DNA of 64,000 nt from Zoroaster sp. YZ-2022 (taxonomy: Eukaryota; Echinodermata; Asteroidea; Forcipulatida; Zoroasteridae): positions 36,388,718 to 36,452,717 of the forward strand of contig CM055830.1 of assembly GCA_029582265.1 (NCBI GenBank), in the 5' to 3' direction. Position numbers and translations under genes: made by a program. Below the pieces are notes generated by a model. It had not been told where the DNA came from, did no database searches, and saw nothing but the letters and a program-made list of their open reading frames with translations. Numbering within the stretch: the stretch's first letter is position 1; the number at the start of each line of letters is the position of its first letter. Positions 58,760 through 64,000 of this stretch are shown one piece after another.

Positions 58760-60130
58760 CACTATTGCCAGTCTTGCTCACCACAATCGTGAACGGTTCC
58801 AGGGTTGAAGGGGTAGAAAAACTTGTTTGCGCCTTTCTCTTGCCTCACAAGAACTTGATCGCCAACCTGCACATCAGTATTTAGCGTTCCGACGAGCATC
58901 TGCATACAGCTGGCTTTTCCTTTGCTCCTCTGCATCTTGGTCACGGATTTGCAGGTCAGTGTAATATTCTTGCACGGAGCGCTGGTAGTTTTCCACGTGC
59001 ATTTTCCGATTGAACAACAACTCCTTGCTGGAGTTTTCCTTGTGGCGGGATGCTCAATGTGCGCGATATTTTGTGACATACCCTTCGTAGTTCCTTTCGC
59101 CAGTCTTGACCAATCTTCGGCCTCTGTGCGATACGGATTCGTTTCAAGATCGAGTCGTTTTGGCGTTCCACTTCGCCGTTTGCTTGAGCCCACTTCCCCG
59201 TTACTTTTACATGGTCTATTCCCCTTCTCCTCACAGAAATCACGGGAAACTCCTGAGAACGGAACTGGGGACCATTAAGTCAGATTTGAGTGTTACCGGA
59301 AGTCCGCGTGACGGCTGAAGATTTCCTCAAGGAGTCGATAATCTGATCTGGTAGTGGAACTCACTATCTGATACTCGTAATATCGGCTGTAGTAATGACC
59401 GATAATTACCAGAACGGAATGTCCTGACTGAAATGGTCCGACAAAGATCGGTTGCTAGAGTCCTGCCAAGGCCGATCAGGGGGCATGATTGGTCTCCAAC
59501 GGTTCAGGAGGGTCAGGTCGCGCCAAATTTCTCGCACCCATGGCATGATCTACAGAATTTCTCTGCCCTTTTCCATTGCTGGCCACCATACTTTTGGTAC
59601 GAAGGGTTTGTTTAAGTGCCCACCAAACACCCAGATGACCTTCATGTGCAAGAGCTAGTGCTTGTTGCCTCAGTTTCCTGCAGTAGAACGATGCCGTCCC
59701 ACGCAAGATTAGTTTGTCCGATGGCACACAGCTCTCCTGCAATTGGTGCATATGGCTTTCACGGTTTTCAAACTTTCCAGTGCGGATCGCTTTCTCTCAC
59801 AACTGCGAGCTCTTCATGTCCTCAAGCGGATGTAATTTCGACTTTGTTTTTGTCGTCCAAAGGCACATGGCGTTGCAGAGACGGCAACAAAACGAACAGC
59901 TCCTCTGCCCCCATGATCATGCTTTGCAATTCACTCCTGCCCTGTGAGAGCCGAGACAAAGGCGTCAGCTATGTTTTCGCGTCCTGGGATGTACACAACT
60001 TTGTAATCGCCTATGGCTGCAAGCAAATGTGCCCAACGCTCAATTCGCGCACACGGTTTTAGAATGGGCTCCTATTCATATCGCCTCTAATGGTTTGTGT
60101 GATCCGACAGTAGCTCAAAACTCGCGACCA
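58760..60130 (-). pseudogene. Ty3/gypsy pol remnant (RNase H tail and integrase)
   Basis: In minus order: an RNase H/connection segment near 60060-59960 ending with a VVYIPGRENIADAFV-type motif across frames; the integrase zinc-binding region (59751-59500: KLRQQALALAHEGHLGV, TLRTK, then a C-x-x-C remnant); the integrase core end (59243-58956: GIDHVKVTGKWAQANGEVER, QNDSILKRIRIAQ, DWRKELR); and the C-terminal part (VQVGDQVLVRQEKGANKF at 58890-58840). Frames shift at least four times. Gag, protease and most of RT are missing. Confidence 0.78.
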
Positions 60131-60201
60131 TAGATGAAGAGCGTGAAATCTTTCGCTGAAAGCCCAGACGAGTGATGAAGGGCCTCCTTTGCTAGACTTA
60201 A

Positions 60202-60370
60202 TTGAACGGACAATTAAACAAGGCACGGACGAGTTAACTTGTGTCGCTTCATTCAATTTAATGTACTAACATTCTTAAACGTAAAACATGGCGGCCTACA
60301 TGTATATCTCAGATGACATTTTGACATTCCTAGACTGGTCTACAAGTCATTCGTATAAACACAACAATAT
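60202..60370 (-). repeat. LTR-like direct repeat, right (5' side of the gypsy remnant)
   Basis: Same words as 57889-58047. Read on minus, the repeat starts TGTTGTGTTTAT. The short distance (about 70 bp) to the RNase H part shows that the 5' two thirds of the element are deleted, if this is the 5' LTR. No primer binding site was identified. Confidence 0.55.
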
Positions 60371-61477
60371 CGAGGTCGATTCGGCTGCTTTTCTTTTTGC
60401 CGTCAGTAGCCAAACGGCTTGTAGCGCATACGTAAGGAGCAGGAAAGCGCGCACCGTGGAACCAGTATTTGGACTCCGGATAGAGATTGGAATTTCTTTG
60501 TCCAAAAACGTGTTTTAGGCGGGTCCAGCTTTCCAGTACACTGCCGCATAAAAAGTATGATTAGTAATAATATGGAAGAAATCTAAAAAAATCATTAAAT
60601 GAGTCATGTTGGATCAAATATCATTAGGAAGCTCGCCAAATATAAACACCATAGAAGAATCCAGTTGACATCCCTGGTGTTATACGGTATTCTAACAAAC
60701 CAGTTTTTTTTACTGTGTGCATGTGTACAAACATGTTTCCATCAACATTTGGTAAATCTTGTAACGTTACAACTATTACCAAATTATTAACTAAAAATCA
60801 ACCTAGCCGAACAATTCCAAAATTCCCCTGTTTCAGAAACATGCCATCCAAACTATGGAACAAACAAACGAACAAATATTGTTCTATTTAGCTGGGGGTA
60901 TCCCCCGTTGAGCGACGTTCAATATCCAGTACTTCGTTGACTCAAGATCACTGTAAAAGGGATCACTGTAAGATATCAATATCAATATATAATATCAATA
61001 TTTGACCTTTTTACAATTTTAGAGGTTATATCATAAGGAACTAAACCACATCAATTTTATTATCACCAAACAGTCTATTTTATTCCGAACTTCTTTTGTC
61101 TCGATTTCCAGAAAGCATAAGGTCCACTGAAGGAAAACAAATGGCCCTCTTACATTTATCAGTAACAACGCACACTATTCCTGGTGTTAATTAGACAACT
61201 TTTGGACAATAGTTGATTGATTTTGTTTACACTAATGCAGGACTTTTGGAAAGGAAGACATCAGGGAATATGAGGCGATTTGTTAACATAAGAGGATCAG
61301 TTTGTTTTCTTAAAGTTCACCAGACTGCATTATATCATGTGCAGAATGGAAGTACACTGGATAATAGGCATTTGTGCTTTTGATAGAAGAATATCCCGAC
61401 GATGCCATTTGTTTTGAAGAGAGTAAAAATAAATAATACATTTGACTCTGACTTTTTTTGACTATTTGTCTTTTCAG
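60371..61477. other. Unique DNA upstream of an EGF exon
   Basis: No exon or repeat supported, apart from an (ATATCA)n-like patch at 60973-61005. Confidence 0.45.
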
Positions 61478-61581
61478 AGTGTGCACTGTCACTGTGAGGA
61501 GAATGGTTGGTACGCTGGATAATGGCACATGTCAATGTGAATGCGATCAAAACTGGGAGTGGGCTTTGAAAAACTGTAGTC
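61478..61581 (+). pseudogene. EGF-like exon with indels
   Basis: A clean CTTTTCAG acceptor, then CALS-like start (TGTGCACTGTCA), then LDNGTCQCECDQNWEWALKNCS and a GTAAAG donor. The first part is in another frame (insertions around TCACTGTGAGGAGAATGG). With the indels removed it would be a standard phase 1-1 EGF exon. It lies in the noisy block that also includes the 73-bp array, so sequencing error is plausible. Confidence 0.6.
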
Positions 61582-61764
61582 GTAAAGTAAAATATCAAAG
61601 AAGGCGTATTTTGTTGTCCCCGAAAATAAAAACAAACAAACGAACGAACGAACACTATAATGTGACAAATATTTGACGATAAAAGACATACGCCTCAGAA
61701 TACAATAAATGTAGTCAGACATTGCTCTAAATGTAATCATCAAAATCATATAAAGATGTGCAGC

Positions 61765-62737
61765 CTAATACTCCTGACATGTGTAGGACTACTGTGTATT
61801 GCCGGACAATGGATGCTTAGCCTAATACTTGACCTACAGTAGGTCCTATACTGTATTATACGCATTGCCCACTATCAATGACGATGGATGCAGCCTAATA
61901 CTTGGACTCTACGTAGGGTCAGTATACTGCTATTATACATTGCCCGTCTACCATCCAATGGCGATGGATGCGCCTAATACTTGACCTACATGCGGGTCCT
62001 ATACTGTAATATACACATTGCCCACTATCCAATGACAATGGATGCAGCCTAATACTTGACCTGCGTAGCTCCTATACTGTATTATACACATACACGTGAC
62101 CACATTATCCCAATGACGATGGATGCAGCCTCAATACCCCTAGACCTGCATGGGTCCTATGCTGTAATATAGCCACACTGCCCACTATCCAATGACGATG
62201 GATGCAGCCTAATACTAGACCTGCGTAGGGTCTTATACTGTATTATACACACTGCCCACTGTCATCCAATGAGACGATGGATGCAGCCCTAATACTTGAA
62301 CCTGCGTAGCTCCTATACTGTATTATACACACTGCCCACTATCCAATGACGATGGATGTAGCCTAATACTAGACCTGCGTAGGTCCTATACTGTATTATA
62401 CACACTGCCCACTATCCAATGACAATGGATGCAGCCTAATACCCGACCTGCGTAGCTCCTATACTGTATTATACACATTGCCCACTATCCAATGACAATG
62501 GATGCAGCCTAATACTCGACCTGCGTAGCTCCTATACTGTATTATACACATTGGCTCCACTATCTAATGACCATGGATGCAGCCTAATACTAGACCCATG
62601 CGTAGGTCCTATACTGTATTGTGCTACATTGACCCACTAACCAATGTCAATGGGATGCAGCCTAATACTAGGACCTGCGTATACTGTATTGTACACATTG
62701 ACCTTCACTAACCAATGCTCAATGGATGCAGCCCAAC
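61765..62737. repeat. 73-bp tandem repeat, right array (about 13 units)
   Basis: Same unit as 1-245, with scattered small insertions. The last units continue into the same unique sequence (TTGACCTAAAATTATGGG) as the left array does at 243. Confidence 0.93.
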
Positions 62738-64000
62738 ACTTGACCTAAAATTATGGGATTTGTATAGTAAACAATTCACCCTCAATTAAATGGAGGCGAT
62801 TACCAAGATTATATAACCAAAATTCATCATGTGAAAATTATTCCGTCGGAAGAGCTTTCATATTAGACAATACATGCTGGAAAGCAAATTTTTACTAAAA
62901 CATTTTGTCGAACATATTGTCGAATATCATTTTGTCGAACATTTCCGTTAATAAAGTTTCCCAATTTCAGCAAAGTGTCAACCAAAAAAATGAGATGAAA
63001 TATTAAATTTTGAATTAAATATTGTAGCAAGGAACATGCATTTTGGCGCGCGTTTGGCTGACCATTTTGGAGTGGCTTGGTTCTCGTACGACGTCCATTG
63101 TACCGTGCGCGTGCGCGTGGTGTACTTGGCTGGTACACCCCAGCCAGTGCGTGTGCAAGGCTTACACATAGGATTTAAATGCGTGGCCCATGTGTTTCGC
63201 CATATCTTTTCTGCTTGAGGCTGGCGTAGATAAAGGGGTCGCGCTTTTCTGCTTGTTAATTGCCAGCGTGGGATAATGATCGGTGTGTGCCAAGTTGTCT
63301 TTTAATTTGTAGCTGAACAGCAGCAGGCACGGGAGTTTGATTGGGAGGACCCAGCTAGAAGAGGCCACTGGGTGAATGCACTTTGAGCCAAGATTATTTT
63401 TGAATATTTCCGTAGATAATAAAGTTGTCGATACAATCGAATAGAATTTCATCAATAATAATGAACAACCCTGACTTTATTTCGAGAGTGTGCGCTATCC
63501 TGTGAGAATGGTGTGCTCAATGATCAGACATGTCGATGTGTGATTGTTACGGCGGCTGGAGTGGTAATGTATGCGCAGGTACCGTACAACCGTGTGTGAC
63601 ACATACACTGCAAAAACTGGGAGGGAAGTCTAAAACTACTCCAAGTGGTGTAGGGCCTGTCTGCATCAATATATGAACACACTATGGAAGAATAATTGAT
63701 ATCACTGAATATAGAGATCTCATACATAATTGGTAAACCAATAATATAATATATACCCACCTTGACTTTACTCCAGAGTGTGGGCCATCCTGTGAGAATA
63801 ATGGTGTGCTCAATGGTCGTGACATGTCAGTATGCTTACAAACTATGGGATACTGGTATGCACTGTACCAAACTGAGGAGAGATTTCGGTTCGCTCAATA
63901 TGAACACCACTCGAATACAGTTAACACGCATCACACTGGTGTTATTTGACCAAGGAACATTTAAAGAGAAAAATATCGTCACGATCAGAACGGACATTCC
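62738..64000. repeat. Copy of 244-1438 (segmental duplicate)
   Basis: Co-linear with the window start through the EGF exons to the foldback MITE (last shared bases GGACATTCC at 1430-1438 and 63992-64000). The copy is about 67 nt longer over 1.2 kb because of many 1-3-nt insertions. Confidence 0.93.
63487..63578 (+). pseudogene. Duplicate of the EGF exon at 958
   Basis: Reads (E)CALSCENGVLNDQTC with the second cysteine intact, then a 2-nt insertion (TGTCGATGTGTGATTG versus TGTCAGTGTGATTG) shifts the frame before CDCYGGWSG. The donor region is GCAG/GTACCG. The insertion is of the kind seen throughout this copy, so it may be an error. Confidence 0.6.

Overview
This is a eukaryotic, intron-rich, repeat-dense genomic window from an animal. 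The exon structure (phase-1 EGF-like exons joined to a fibrinogen-like domain), Penelope-like and CR1/L2-type retroelements, tRNA-derived SINEs, many TA/TTAA-flanked foldback MITEs and frequent short words such as AGGCCTA and ACATGTACATGTA suggest a marine invertebrate. An echinoderm or hemichordate is my best guess; amphioxus or a mollusc cannot be excluded. There are no bacterial-type operons, rRNAs or CRISPR arrays. Most of the listed open frames are shadows of tandem repeats or dead transposons.

Layout. (1) 0-13 kb, plus strand: an EGF plus fibrinogen-related-domain (FReD) gene. An EGF-like exon (958-1047) and three FReD exons (4412-4554, 11487-11751, 12510-12781) are phase-compatible and end in a stop. 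Their introns hold several MITEs, a SINE fragment and a CR1/L2-type LINE (4975-7560, minus) with a 256-bp (TGA)n tail and a Tc1-like MITE inside it. (2) 13-18 kb: AT-rich DNA with a 41-bp minisatellite, a foldback element and a diverged 0.4-kb duplication. (3) 18-30 kb: three convincing minus-strand exons of unrecognised protein(s) (29395-29456, 28960-29089, 18955-19085) among large minisatellites (52, 21, 37 and about 47 bp) and a decayed Penelope-like element (26.4-28.0 kb). (4) 31-36 kb: a low-quality, homopolymer-inflated stretch, a second foldback element and a 61-bp tandem repeat. (5) 36.2-45.9 kb: an array of a 109-bp tandem repeat split by three transposons whose insertion sites can be read base by base: a hAT-like element (5-bp duplication), an IS630/Tc1-like element (TA) and a 4.4-kb TIR element (TA) that carries most of a SAM-domain (SAMD3-like) gene with introns. 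The array runs into a 500-N gap. (6) 47-51 kb: a second, longer but indel-ridden copy of the same LINE. (7) 51-61.5 kb: an 84-bp repeat, a second LINE family fragment, an inverted pair of tRNA SINEs, and a Ty3/gypsy pol remnant between LTR-like direct repeats. (8) 61.5-64 kb: another EGF exon, a 73-bp satellite and a copy of the first 1.4 kb of the window, so the EGF-FReD locus is probably tandemly duplicated (or the assembly duplicated it).

Two host-type loci stand out: the secreted EGF-FReD gene (a lectin/innate-recognition-type architecture) and the SAMD3-like gene. The most interesting observation is that the second lies wholly inside a TA-flanked, inverted-repeat-bounded insertion whose empty site is recoverable from the neighbouring satellite units. 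This suggests gene capture, or a transposon-borne gene family.

Quality caution: several blocks (24-30.5, 47-51.5, 61.5-64 kb) show dense 1-2-nt indels relative to their repeats elsewhere in the window, as expected of uncorrected long-read gap filling. Frameshifts there should not be taken as biology without read support.
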